From Brachybacterium epidermidis (GTDB lineage Bacteria; Actinomycetota; Actinomycetes; Actinomycetales; Dermabacteraceae): DNA of 64,000 nt. Location: positions 186,001 through 250,000 of the forward strand of contig NZ_JADEYR010000002.1 in assembly GCF_015209585.1 (NCBI RefSeq), given 5' to 3'. This document shows positions 48,573 through 57,848 of the stretch, in pieces. Every line of letters begins with the position of its first letter. Within the stretch, counting starts at the first letter, position 1. The notes under the pieces were generated by a model that was given only the letters and a program-made list of their open reading frames with translations, was not told the origin of the DNA and searched no databases. Both the position numbers and the translations under genes were made by a program.

Positions 48573-51500
48573 TGGTGTCCGTGCTGTGGACGGTGCTGAT
48601 CCTGGGCGCCACGGTGGCGCTCACCCCGGTGCTCGACAAGCTGATGGGCCGCGCCGCCTGCTACGTGCTGGCCGCCCTCTACCTCGTCGCCGCCGGCGCG
48701 CTGATCCCCGCCTCCGCCGCCGTGCTGGCCGGCACCGATGATCCGACCACCGCCTTCTCCGTCCCCTGGGCACCCGCATGGGGGGCCGACTTCGCTCTGC
48801 AGGCCGACGGCGTGGGCATCGTGTTCTCGATGATCGCGCTGGTGATCGGCGCGGTGGTGCTCGTGTACTCGGCCCGCTACCTCGACCCCGGGCGGCAGCT
48901 CAGCTTCTCGCTGGTGATGGCCCTGTTCACCCTGTCGATGGTCACCCTGGTGCTGGCCGACGACCTGGTTCTGCTGTTCATCACCTGGGAGCTCACCTCG
49001 ATCGCGTCGTTCCTTTTGATCGCCCGCAGCGGGGGAGCAGGCCAGGCGGCCTCCATGCGCACCCTGCTGATCACCTTCCTGGGCGGGCTCTCGCTGCTGA
49101 CCGCGGTGTCGCTGATGGTGTGGCGCCTGGGCACCACGTCGGTCTCCGAGGTGCTCGCCTCGGACGTGTGGGCGCCCGGAGACGGCTTCACCACCCTGAT
49201 CGCCCTGCTGGTCGCCTTCGCGGCCTGCACCAAGTCCGCCCAGTTCCCCTTCCATGTGTGGCTGCCCGACGCGATGGCCGCCGCCACCCCCGTCTCCGCC
49301 TACCTGCACGCCGCCGCGGTGGTGAAGGCGGGCATCTTCCTGCTACTGCGCTTCAGCCCCGCCTTCCACGACGTGACGGCCTGGAACGTGGTCCTCATCG
49401 TCGCGGGCCTGATCACCGCGTTCGTGGGCGGCTTCCTGGCCCTCCAGCAGTCGGACCTGAAGAAGCTGATGGCCTACTCGACCGTCAGCCAGCTGGGCCT
49501 GATCGTCACCGTGATCGGGGTGGGCACCGAGCTGGCCATCCTCGCCGCCATCGTGCACACCATCGCCCACGCCCTGTTCAAGTCGGGCCTGTTCATGATG
49601 GTCGGCGTCATCGACCACTCCGTGCACACCCGCGAACTGCGCCGCATGCCGGCGATGTGGCGCGCCCTGCCCGCCACCTTCGTGGTCACCGTTCTGGGCT
49701 GCATGTCCATGGCCGGGCTGCCGCCGATGCTGGGTTTCGTCTCCAAGGAGTCCCTGCTTACCGGCGCGCTCGATGCCCCCGGCGCCGCCTGGACCGGCTG
49801 GGTGGTGGCCCTCGGCATCGCCGGTGCCAGCGTGATCACCTTCGCCTACTGCGCCAAGATCGTGCTGGGCGCCTTCGTCGACGGCCGCGACCCCGCCCTC
49901 GACCCCGCCGACGACGCCCGGGCCGACGAGACCGGTGCCGTCGTCCGTGCGGCCGACGTGCACCGCCCCGAGCCGCTGCTGCTGTGGCCCGCCGCCCTGC
50001 CGATCCTGGTGGGCCTGCCGCTCGCGCTGGTGGTCGGGGTGCTGGACACCCCCGTCGGCCGGGCCGTGGAATCCGCCCTGGGCATCGAGGGCGCGGAGCC
50101 CCACCTGGCCTTCTGGCACGGCCTGACCCCGGAACTGGCCCTCACTGCCGGCGTGATCGTGCTGGGCACCCTGATCGCACTGGGCCGCCGCCGCATCCTC
50201 CCCGCCCTCGAGGATCGCCCCTTCCCGTACGACGGCGCCCGGGTGCTGGGTGCGGTGGATCGCGCCGTGGAGAAGCTGGCGGCCGTGCTGGTGCGGCCCA
50301 TCGCCTCCGACGACCCGATGCGCCACCTGGCCGCGATCGTGATCGCCTTCGCTACGGTGCTGCTGGGCTCCCTGGCCGTGGTGCTCGACGACCTCGCCCC
50401 CCTGCAGCCGAACCTGAACCGCCCGATCGACGCGGTGCTGCTGGTGCTGATCACCGCCGCCGTGCTCGTGGTGTGCACGCGACGGGACCGGATCGGCGCG
50501 GCCGTGTCGCTGTCGGCCGTGGGCATCCTCGCCACCGTGCAGATCCTCTCGCTGGGCGCCCCCGACGTGACGCTGACCCAGCTGCTGGTCGAGTCGCTGA
50601 CCATCATCGTGATCATGCTGGTGCTGCAGCGCCTGCCGCGCACCTTCGTGGCCCCGGGCCGCTCCGGCCGTCGCGGCGCCCTGGTGCCCGCCGTGCTGGT
50701 GGGCCTGGCCGCCGGCGCAGGCACGTTCATGTTCATGGGCCGCCGCGGTCGCAGCGAGGTCGCCGAGTACTACATCGCCAACGCCGAGGAGATCACCGGC
50801 GGGCACAACATCGTCAACGTGATCCTGGTGGAGTTCCGTGCACTGGACACCCTGGGCGAGCTGTCCGTGCTGGGCATGGCCGGGGTGGCCATCGTCGCGG
50901 TGCTCTCCAGCGTGCGCGACAGGTTCATCGATCCCGGCACCGTCGAGCCGCCCGCGCCCGACGCCGATGCGGTGGAGCGCGCCGAGCACGACCGCGAGCC
51001 CGTGCTGCGTGAGGCGGGCACTGCCGCGCACCGCGCCATCTCCTCCGCCTGGAGCAACTCCGCCGCCCTGCAGCTGATGGTGAGGGTGGTGGCCCCGATC
51101 CTCGCGGTCATCTCCGCCCTGCTGTTCTGGCGCGGCCACAACGCCCCCGGTGGCGGCTTCATCGCCGCCCTGGTGGGCTCGGCGATCGTGGCGCTGCTGT
51201 ACCTGTCCACCTCCTCGGACCGTCAGATCGGCCCGCCCCGCGTACCGCTGCACCTGATCGGCGGCGGCATCGTGGTGGCCCTGGGTGCCGGGTTCCTCGG
51301 GTATCTCAAGGGCGGGTTCCTGGAGCCGCTGCACGGATACCTGTTCGGCGTGCACCTGACCACCTCGATGATCTTCGACGTGGGCGTGTACCTCGCAGTG
51401 CTGGGCCTGGTCATGATCGCGGTCAACCTGCTGGGCGTCAGCGGGTCCCCGTCCACCACTCCATCGGGCGTGGACAGCGGCACCCGCGCCGAGGACGCCG

Positions 51501-51661
51501 TGGAGGGCACCCGTGAGCGTGTCGACGAGGCCGTCGAGGGCGAGCTGCCAGGGCCTCTGGAGACCACCCGTGGCGAGGCGCTGCCGGATCGTCGCCGGGT
51601 CGGTGTGCGCACCTCCCACCTCACCTCCGGCATCAGGCCGAAGGAGGTCGGACGACGATGA
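48572..51661 (+). CDS. mrpA: Mrp Na+/H+ antiporter subunit A fused to subunit B
   Basis: The 1029-residue membrane protein is the large NuoL-like subunit of the Mrp antiporter, which exchanges cytoplasmic Na+ for H+. The ND5-like core carries LLFITWELTSIASFLLI, PFHVWLPDAMAAATPVSAYLHAA (HVWLPDAMAAATPVSAYLHA) and AYSTVSQLGLIV. A DUF4040-like part follows, then an MrpB domain at about 830-956 (WRGHNAPGGGFIAALVGSAI). The two are one polypeptide, and no separate mrpB is present. The last 70 residues are a charged tail. ATG 48572 overlaps the upstream frame stop; GTG 48566 is an alternative. Confidence 0.93.
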   Translation: MVSVLWTVLILGATVALTPVLDKLMGRAACYVLAALYLVAAGALIPASAAVLAGTDDPTTAFSVPWAPAWGADFALQADGVGIVFSMIALVIGAVVLVYSARYLDPGRQLSFSLVMALFTLSMVTLVLADDLVLLFITWELTSIASFLLIARSGGAGQAASMRTLLITFLGGLSLLTAVSLMVWRLGTTSVSEVLASDVWAPGDGFTTLIALLVAFAACTKSAQFPFHVWLPDAMAAATPVSAYLHAAAVVKAGIFLLLRFSPAFHDVTAWNVVLIVAGLITAFVGGFLALQQSDLKKLMAYSTVSQLGLIVTVIGVGTELAILAAIVHTIAHALFKSGLFMMVGVIDHSVHTRELRRMPAMWRALPATFVVTVLGCMSMAGLPPMLGFVSKESLLTGALDAPGAAWTGWVVALGIAGASVITFAYCAKIVLGAFVDGRDPALDPADDARADETGAVVRAADVHRPEPLLLWPAALPILVGLPLALVVGVLDTPVGRAVESALGIEGAEPHLAFWHGLTPELALTAGVIVLGTLIALGRRRILPALEDRPFPYDGARVLGAVDRAVEKLAAVLVRPIASDDPMRHLAAIVIAFATVLLGSLAVVLDDLAPLQPNLNRPIDAVLLVLITAAVLVVCTRRDRIGAAVSLSAVGILATVQILSLGAPDVTLTQLLVESLTIIVIMLVLQRLPRTFVAPGRSGRRGALVPAVLVGLAAGAGTFMFMGRRGRSEVAEYYIANAEEITGGHNIVNVILVEFRALDTLGELSVLGMAGVAIVAVLSSVRDRFIDPGTVEPPAPDADAVERAEHDREPVLREAGTAAHRAISSAWSNSAALQLMVRVVAPILAVISALLFWRGHNAPGGGFIAALVGSAIVALLYLSTSSDRQIGPPRVPLHLIGGGIVVALGAGFLGYLKGGFLEPLHGYLFGVHLTTSMIFDVGVYLAVLGLVMIAVNLLGVSGSPSTTPSGVDSGTRAEDAVEGTRERVDEAVEGELPGPLETTRGEALPDRRRVGVRTSHLTSGIRPKEVGRR

Positions 51662-51990
51662 TCATCTCCCTGACCGTGGCCGTGCTGGTGACCGGCGGTG
51701 TGTACCTGCTGCTGCAGCGCAGCATGGTGCGCGTGGTGTTCGGCATGACGCTGCTGAGCCATGCCGCCAACTTCATCCTGCTCTCCGCCGGGGTGCCCGG
51801 CTGGCGCGCCGAGCCGCTCACCGACGTGTCCGGCCGCCCCGAGATGGCCGACCCGCTGCCGCAGGCCTTCGTGCTCACGGCCATCGTGATCACCATGGCG
51901 GTCACCATCTTCATGCTGACCCTGGCCGTGCTGGGCCGTGACGACGACATGGCCGAGCACCCCGAGACGGGGGAGACGCGAGACTCATGA
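51658..51990 (+). CDS. mrpC: Mrp antiporter subunit C
   Basis: The 110-residue NuoK-like protein has three helices and typical MrpC motifs: TGGVYLLLQRSMVRVVFGMT, LLSHAANFILLS and DPLPQAFVLTAIVITMAVTI. It overlaps mrpA and mrpD by ATGA at both ends. A small charged C-terminus follows the last helix. Confidence 0.95.
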   Translation: MIISLTVAVLVTGGVYLLLQRSMVRVVFGMTLLSHAANFILLSAGVPGWRAEPLTDVSGRPEMADPLPQAFVLTAIVITMAVTIFMLTLAVLGRDDDMAEHPETGETRDS

Positions 51991-53528
51991 TCCCTGCTGT
52001 CGCTCCCTCCCTGCTGCCCCTGTTCGTGGTCATCCCCCTGCTGGGGGCCGGCCTGCTGGTGGTCGCGCGCCGCCACGCCGTCGAGGTGGCCGCGCTGCTC
52101 ACAGTGCCCGTGGTGATGATCCTGGGCGCCCTGTGGCTGCTGCTGTTCCACCGCACCGAGCCGCCGCTGTCCCACGCCGTCGGCGGCTTCGCCGACGTCC
52201 TGGCGATCCCCTTCGTCTCGGACTCCCTGAGCGCCCTGATGCTGCTGGTCACTGGCATCGCCACGCTGGCCGCCAGCGTGTTCCTGGTGCTGTCGGGGGA
52301 GTCCCGCTACCGCTTCGTGCCGCCCCTGGTGCTGCTGCTGACCGCCGGCGTCAACGGTGCCCTGCTGACCGGCGACCTGTTCAACCTGTTCGTGTGGGTC
52401 GAGGTCATGCTGATGCCCTCCTACGCCCTGATCGCCGTGACCGGCACCTGGCGCAGGCTCGGCATCGGCCGCATGTTCGTGCTGGTCAACCTGCTCACCT
52501 CCACCGTCCTGGTGATCGGCGTGGGCTTCGTGTACGGCACCGCGGGGACCGTGAACATCGCGGCCCTGGAGGGCGCCGGCAGTGAGGACCCCGTGACCGC
52601 CGCGGCGCTCGCGGTGGTGCTGCTGGCGCTGGCCGTCAAGGGCGGCATGGTGCCCGTGCACTCCTGGCTGCCGCGCGCCTACCCCGCCACCTCGGCCGGC
52701 ATCATGGCGCTGTTCTCCGCGCTGCACACCAAGGTCGCCCTGTACGCGATGTTCCGCATCACCGCGGTCACCTTCTCGGACGGGCTGCCGTTCCTGTCGG
52801 TGCTGGTGGTGCTGGTGATCGCCACCATCCTGGTGGGCGCCTTCTCCACGGCGGGATCGAACCGCATCCGCACCGCCCTCGGCCATCAGATGGTCGCCGG
52901 CGTGGGCCACATCCTGCTGGGCCTGGTGCTGCTGACCGAGGTCTCCTTCGCCGCCGGCATCCTGTACCTGGTCCACCACGTGATCACCATGTCGGGCCTG
53001 CTGCTGACCACGGGCGCGATCGAGCACACCTACGGCTGCGGCCGCTTGGACCACATCTCGGGCCTGGCCCGCCGCGACCCGTGGGTGATGGCCGTGATGG
53101 CCGTGGGCCTGTTCAGCCTTGTGGGCCTGCCACCCACTTCCGGCCTGTGGGGCAAGGTGGGCCTGATGCGGGCCTCTGCGGAGCAGGCCACCGCCGGTGA
53201 CATCGTGCTGGGCTGGGCGGCGCTGATCGCGATCGTGCTGGCCTCCGTCGGCTCCCTGCTGGGCCTGCAGCGGATGTGGCGCGGCATGGCCTGGGGCGAG
53301 GACATGACCGTGTACCGTCCCGACGATCCCGCCCGCGGCCGCGGCAACCCCGTCGAGCTGCCCGCGGACCACCGCATCCCGCTGCGGATGCTGCTGCCCG
53401 GTGCCGCGATGATCGCGCTGTCCCTGGCCATCTTCGTGGGCATCGGCGCACTGTTGCCCGCGGTGGACGCCGGCGCCCACGACCTGATGGACGCCCGCAC
53501 CTATGTGGAGGCGGTGATGGGCGGATGA
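51987..53528 (+). CDS. mrpD: Mrp antiporter subunit D
   Basis: The 513-residue NuoM/N-like protein has about 14 helices, with FNLFVWVEVMLMPSYALIAV, the lysine helix LALAVKGGMVPVHSWLPRAY and GLPPTSGLWGKVGLM. With MrpA it forms the ion-translocating membrane arm. It overlaps mrpC and mrpE by ATGA. Confidence 0.96.
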   Translation: MIPAVAPSLLPLFVVIPLLGAGLLVVARRHAVEVAALLTVPVVMILGALWLLLFHRTEPPLSHAVGGFADVLAIPFVSDSLSALMLLVTGIATLAASVFLVLSGESRYRFVPPLVLLLTAGVNGALLTGDLFNLFVWVEVMLMPSYALIAVTGTWRRLGIGRMFVLVNLLTSTVLVIGVGFVYGTAGTVNIAALEGAGSEDPVTAAALAVVLLALAVKGGMVPVHSWLPRAYPATSAGIMALFSALHTKVALYAMFRITAVTFSDGLPFLSVLVVLVIATILVGAFSTAGSNRIRTALGHQMVAGVGHILLGLVLLTEVSFAAGILYLVHHVITMSGLLLTTGAIEHTYGCGRLDHISGLARRDPWVMAVMAVGLFSLVGLPPTSGLWGKVGLMRASAEQATAGDIVLGWAALIAIVLASVGSLLGLQRMWRGMAWGEDMTVYRPDDPARGRGNPVELPADHRIPLRMLLPGAAMIALSLAIFVGIGALLPAVDAGAHDLMDARTYVEAVMGG

Positions 53529-54010
53529 TTCGCTTGTGGTACGGCCTGACCTACGTGCTGTGGATCGTGGTGGAGATCGTCAAGGGCTCCATGGACGTCG
53601 CCAAGGGCGCCTACAGCCGCGGCACGAAGTCCTCCCCGGCGATCGTGGAGTTCCCGCTGCGATGCACCACCGACGCCGAGATCATCGCGATGGCCTCCTC
53701 GATCACCATCACCCCGGGCACGCTGGTGGTGGGCACCGCCCACGGCACCGAGGCGGAGCACCCCAGCCTGTTCGTCCACGCACTGTTCGCCGAGTCCCGG
53801 GAGCAGGTGCTCGCTGACCTCACCGACATGGAGGACCGCCTGCTGCGCGTCACCCGCGGCCGCGCCGGCGCCCAGGACGACCCGGCGCGCGGCTCCGGCG
53901 GCACCACCGACCCCGACCATGCCGACGGGCGAGCGGCCCGCCGCATCGACGAGGGGCCGCACCGCGAGGTCGCCCCCAGCGAACCCGTCGTCGGAGAGGA
54001 GGAGCGATGA
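53525..54010 (+). CDS. mrpE: Mrp antiporter subunit E
   Basis: The 161-residue protein keeps the MrpE core: LTYVLWIVVEIVKGSMDVAK, then FPLRCTTDAEIIAMASSITI and TPGTLVV. The usual two-helix N-terminus is short (the family is often about 160 residues with a longer membrane part), and the last 45 residues are a charged tail. It overlaps both neighbours by ATGA. Confidence 0.92.
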   Translation: MIRLWYGLTYVLWIVVEIVKGSMDVAKGAYSRGTKSSPAIVEFPLRCTTDAEIIAMASSITITPGTLVVGTAHGTEAEHPSLFVHALFAESREQVLADLTDMEDRLLRVTRGRAGAQDDPARGSGGTTDPDHADGRAARRIDEGPHREVAPSEPVVGEEER

Positions 54011-54267
54011 CCGTCATCCTGTGGCTGACCATTGCCATCCTGAGCGCTGCGATCCTGGTGGGCCTGTTCCGCGTTGCCACCGCTCCCGATGCCGCCAGCC
54101 GCGCCGTGGTCGGTGATCTGGTGTTCTTCTCCGCCATTGGCATCATCGCGGTGATCGGTCTGGTCCACGAGTCGGCAGTGTCGGTCGATGCCACCTTGAT
54201 CGCCTCGGTGCTGGGAATCCTCGCCACCGTGGCCCTGGCCCGCATTCTCACCAGGGGGCGCCGATGA
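54007..54267 (+). CDS. mrpF: Mrp antiporter subunit F
   Basis: The 86-residue protein has three helices with the MrpF pattern FRVATAPDAASRAVVGDLVF. It overlaps mrpE and mrpG by ATGA. Length is normal for the family. Confidence 0.93.
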   Translation: MTVILWLTIAILSAAILVGLFRVATAPDAASRAVVGDLVFFSAIGIIAVIGLVHESAVSVDATLIASVLGILATVALARILTRGRR

Positions 54268-54659
54268 ACTCCGCGCTCGATATCGTGCTCGCGGTGCTGG
54301 TGGCGGTGCTGCTGCTGGGCGGCGCGTTCTGGATGCTCACCTCGGCGCTGTCCATGTTCCACGCCCGCGACTCCCTGAGCCGGGTCAACGTGCTCTCGCC
54401 TGCCACCGGGCTGGGGCTGCCCATGATCGTGCTGGGCACCTTCCTGGAGCACACCCGGGTGGATGGTTTCGATGTGGCGACGCTAATGAAAACGCTGTTC
54501 ACGGTGGTCGCCCTGATCATCGTGTCCTCGATCGCATCGAACGTGCTGGCCCGCGCCGCGTACCTCTCGGGCGCACCGGTGGATCCGCGCACGGCCCCCC
54601 AGGACCTGGCCCGCGCGCCCGGCGAGGGCGACCAGGTGCCGCACAGCGAGGATCGCTGA
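54264..54659 (+). CDS. mrpG: Mrp antiporter subunit G
   Basis: The 131-residue protein has three helices and the MrpG motifs FWMLTSALSMFHARDSLSRV, then LSPATGLGLPMIVLGTFLE. It is the last gene of the operon. A charged 30-residue tail follows the last helix. Confidence 0.93.
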   Translation: MNSALDIVLAVLVAVLLLGGAFWMLTSALSMFHARDSLSRVNVLSPATGLGLPMIVLGTFLEHTRVDGFDVATLMKTLFTVVALIIVSSIASNVLARAAYLSGAPVDPRTAPQDLARAPGEGDQVPHSEDR

Positions 54660-54939
54660 GGCCGGGCCTGGTTCGCTCCGCGAGGATGAGCCGGCAAGCA
54701 GTGCTCGTGGGCCTTGTCCATCAAGTGGTGCGGGGAGCGGGACACGTGATCATGCGTGGGCGCGGCGTTCTCGGGGCCGACGACCTGTTCCGCTCCTCGC
54801 AGGTCAGGTACTCCAGGCAGAAGCGGAACGAAACCCAGGATGCTACACGTCGGGGTCGAGGTTCCAGGCAGGGTTGATGGCCCGCCATGCGGGGCTGGAG
54901 ATGCGGCCGGGGTGGCTCAGGTCACCTACCCTGGTCGCC
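54660..54939. other. Gap between Mrp operon and S9 peptidase
   Basis: No gene is supported here. A minus-strand frame ending at 54843 reads SHPGRISSPAWRAINPAWNL in a protein-like way, but has no start signal and runs into the peptidase gene, so it may be a relic. The -10 of the peptidase gene (TACCCT, 54927-54932) closes the gap. Confidence 0.4.
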
Positions 54940-57109
54940 ATGGTGACGACTCTGCCCCACGGTTCCTGGCCCTCCCCGATCAGCGCTGAGCTGCTCGCTA
55001 CAGGCGGTACGCGGCTCGGCTCCCCCCGGCTGGTGGGCAACGAGGTCTGGTGGACCGAGGGGATCGCCACCGAGGAAGGACGCACAGCGATCGTGCGCAC
55101 CCCTGGTCCGCTGGCGCTTCCGGGCGTTGGTGGGGGCGTCGAGGGAGTTGCGGGGGGCGAGGCTGCCGTCGAAGCCCCCGTCGCAGAATCCCTCGCTGCA
55201 GAAGCCCCCGCACCGGTTACCGTGCTCCCCGCCCCGTACAGCGCCCGCTCCCGGGTGCACGAGTACGGCGGGGCCGCGTGGCTGGCCCTCACCGCGGTCG
55301 ACCTCGTCGCTGACGGCTCCGACAACCCCCACGACCCCGAGCACCGCCCCGTCGTGGTGTTCGTGAACTTCGTCGATCAGCGCGTACTCGTTCATCGAGG
55401 GCGAGGAGCCACGCCCGCTCACCCCCATCGGCCCCGAGGTGCCCAGCGCCCACGGCCCGTCCCTGCGCTGGGCCGACCCCATTCCGGTCACGCTCGCCGA
55501 CGGCACCGTGGAGGTGTGGTGGGTGTGCGAGGACCACACGGGCGGCGAGCAGGGCCCCAGGGCCGGTGAGGACGGCGCCCCGCACATCGAGCGCTACATC
55601 GCCGCGGTGCCCCTGGACGGCTCCGGCGGCGCGGACCCCTCGGCGATCCGCCGCGTCAGGCCCGCCGCCCGCTTCGTGGCCCACCCCCGGCTCAGCCCCG
55701 ATGGCACCCACGTGGCGTGGATCAGCTGGGAGCACCCGCAGATGCCGTGGGACGGCACCGAGCTTCACGTGGCACCACTGATCAGCGGCAGTGCCGGTAC
55801 CGGTGAGGTGATCGCTGGGGACACCGCCACCTCCGTGCTGCAGCCCGAATGGCTCGACGACGGGCACCTCATGTTCATCTCCGACCGGTCCGGCTGGTGG
55901 AACCCGTGGGTGTGGTCCGCCGACGACGGCGCCCGTCAGGTGCTGGAGGTGGAGCAGGAGTTCGCCGAGCCGATGTGGAGCATCGGAGCGACGTCCTACC
56001 AGGTGATCGACACCGACCATGCCCTGGTCCAGTACGGTCGGGCCGCCACCGGCCTCGCTGTGCTCACCGTCTCCACCGGCAAGCTGCGCGCCCTGGAATG
56101 CCCGCTGACCTCGTTCGATGCCGTACGGCGGCGCGAGGACGGCCTGGTGGTGCTGCTCGGGGCCTCGCCCACCGAGTTCCCCGCCCTCCATCTGGCACGG
56201 CTCGACGGCCCGGAGGCCTCGCTGTCGGCCCTGGAGCTGCTGCGCTCCTCCCGCTCCGACGCGCCCGAGGAGGCGGTGCTGCCCCGCGGTGAGGCCATCG
56301 AAGTGCCCCTGCCGGGCGGTGGTGTGGTCCACGCGATCGTGTACCGCCCCCGCCACGAGCGCTTCACCGGCCCCGAGGACGAGCTGCCCCCGTTCATCGC
56401 CCGCGTCCACGGCGGCCCCACCGGCCACGTGCCCCCGGTGCTGAGCCTGCCGGTCGCCTACTACACCTCGCGTGGCCTGGGCGTGGTGGAGGTCAACTAC
56501 GGCGGCTCCACCGGCTACGGGCGCGCCTACCGCGACCGCCTCAAGGGCCAGTGGGGCGTGGTGGACGTGGCCGACACCGTCGCTGTCATGGACCACCTGG
56601 TGGCCCAGGGCATCGCCGACGGGAAGCGCCTGGCGATCGAGGGCGGCAGCGCGGGAGGCTGGACCACTCTGGCGTGCCTGACCCGGACCAGCGCCTTCGC
56701 CGCTGGGGTGTCCAGCTTCGGTGTGGCCGAACTGGAGCAGTTCCGCCTGGACACCCACGACTTCGAGTCCCGCTACATCGACCAGCTGGTGGGTCCGTAC
56801 CCGGAGCGGCGCGACCTGTACGTGGAGCGCGCACCGCTCAGCCATGTGGACGAGCTCGAGGTGCCGGTGCTGCTGATGCAGGGCGACGAGGACCGCATCG
56901 TCCCGCCCAGCCAGTCCGAGATGGTGCGCGATGCGCTCGCCGCCAAGGGCATCCCGCACGCGTACATCCTGTTCGAGGGGGAGCAGCACGGCTTCCGCAA
57001 GGCCTCCAGCATCATCCGCGCCACCGAGGCGGCGCTGTCGTTCTACGGGCAGGTGCTGGGCTTCAGCCCCCTGGACGTGCCGGTGCTCGAGCTGAGGACC
57101 AGCGCATGA
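54940..57109 (+). pseudogene. S9-family prolyl oligopeptidase, one frameshift
   Basis: The N-terminal piece (from ATG 54940; GSPRLVGNEVWWTEGIATEE, SRVHEYGGAAW, VVFVNFVDQRV) loses frame at about 55384-55388. The remaining 570 codons continue in another frame with propeller repeats (RLSPDGTHVAWISW, LMFISDRSGWWNPWV) and a complete hydrolase domain: nucleophile in EGGSAGGW, Asp in GDEDRIVPP, His in EQHGFRK. Comparison with the usual QRVYSFIEGE suggests that two bases were lost from a GTGTAC. The shift separates propeller from catalytic domain, so no full enzyme is made unless the sequence is wrong. The start is probably leaderless. Confidence 0.8.
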
Positions 57110-57690
57110 GCCAGTACTCGTCCCCGCCGCCCAGCCCTGGCCACGACCCTCAACCGAGCTACGGCCCGCCGCCCTCCCCGGGCCACGGCCCGCAGCAGCA
57201 GTACGCGGGCCAGTGGCACGGGCGCACTCCGCCACCGGTCGAGAAGTCGGCACCGGTGACGGCACTGTCCCGCCTGGCGGCCATCCTGGTGGTGCTCCTG
57301 CTGGTGGGTGCTCTCTTGAAGGGGGCGGTATGGCTGCTGCCACGCCTGGTGGAGAGCAGCCCGGGACAGTGGATAGCGCTGGGACTGTCGCTGGTCTACG
57401 TAGTCATCCTGCTGACAACCCTCGGAGTAGCACTGGCCTGCATGATCGTGGCAATCGTCGCCTTCGTGCGGCTGCCGCCCGGTAGGGCCCGCACCGGCGC
57501 CCTGCTGCTGGTCACCGCCGGGGCCGTCGCCTCCGGTGCCGTCACCAGCGGTGCTTCAGGGGATGGACTGCCGCAGGCCGTGGCGATCGGCATGACGGTG
57601 CTGCGAGGGCTCGGGGCTCTGGTCTCCATCGGGCTCGCGATCACCGGTCTGATGCGGTTGCGTACCAATCCCTCTGACCGGAGGCCGTAA
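57106..57690 (+). CDS. Pro-rich membrane protein, unknown function
   Basis: The 194-residue protein has a cytoplasmic N-terminus of about 45 residues rich in Pro, Gly, Ser, Gln and Tyr, then four predicted helices. Such Pro/Gln/Tyr-rich heads on small membrane proteins are common in actinobacteria but have no fixed function. The ATG overlaps the stop of the S9 peptidase frame (ATGA), so it depends on translation reaching the end of that damaged gene. Confidence 0.75.
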   Translation: MSQYSSPPPSPGHDPQPSYGPPPSPGHGPQQQYAGQWHGRTPPPVEKSAPVTALSRLAAILVVLLLVGALLKGAVWLLPRLVESSPGQWIALGLSLVYVVILLTTLGVALACMIVAIVAFVRLPPGRARTGALLLVTAGAVASGAVTSGASGDGLPQAVAIGMTVLRGLGALVSIGLAITGLMRLRTNPSDRRP

Positions 57691-57848
57691 GGGGACCATG
57701 TGCAAGTGCCCGCCACGCATGGAGCGCCGCTATGGCCGCCGGAGCGGTAGGGCCCGGGGTGGTACGGATTTCGGGAGGCGGGATGGGGCCACGGATGTGC
57801 CCGGACATCATGTAACGTGACGCGGGCCACTAGCACGAGGAGACGATG

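Noticed and set aside
49343-51619. A 758-codon leftward open frame opposite mrpA
   Set aside because: Extremely His/Gln/Gly-rich with no homology; mrpA membrane helices are intact on the other strand.
54843-54938. Leftward 32-codon frame ending RAINPAWNLDPDV
   Set aside because: Protein-like in part but lacks a start signal and overlaps the peptidase promoter; kept only as a possible relic.
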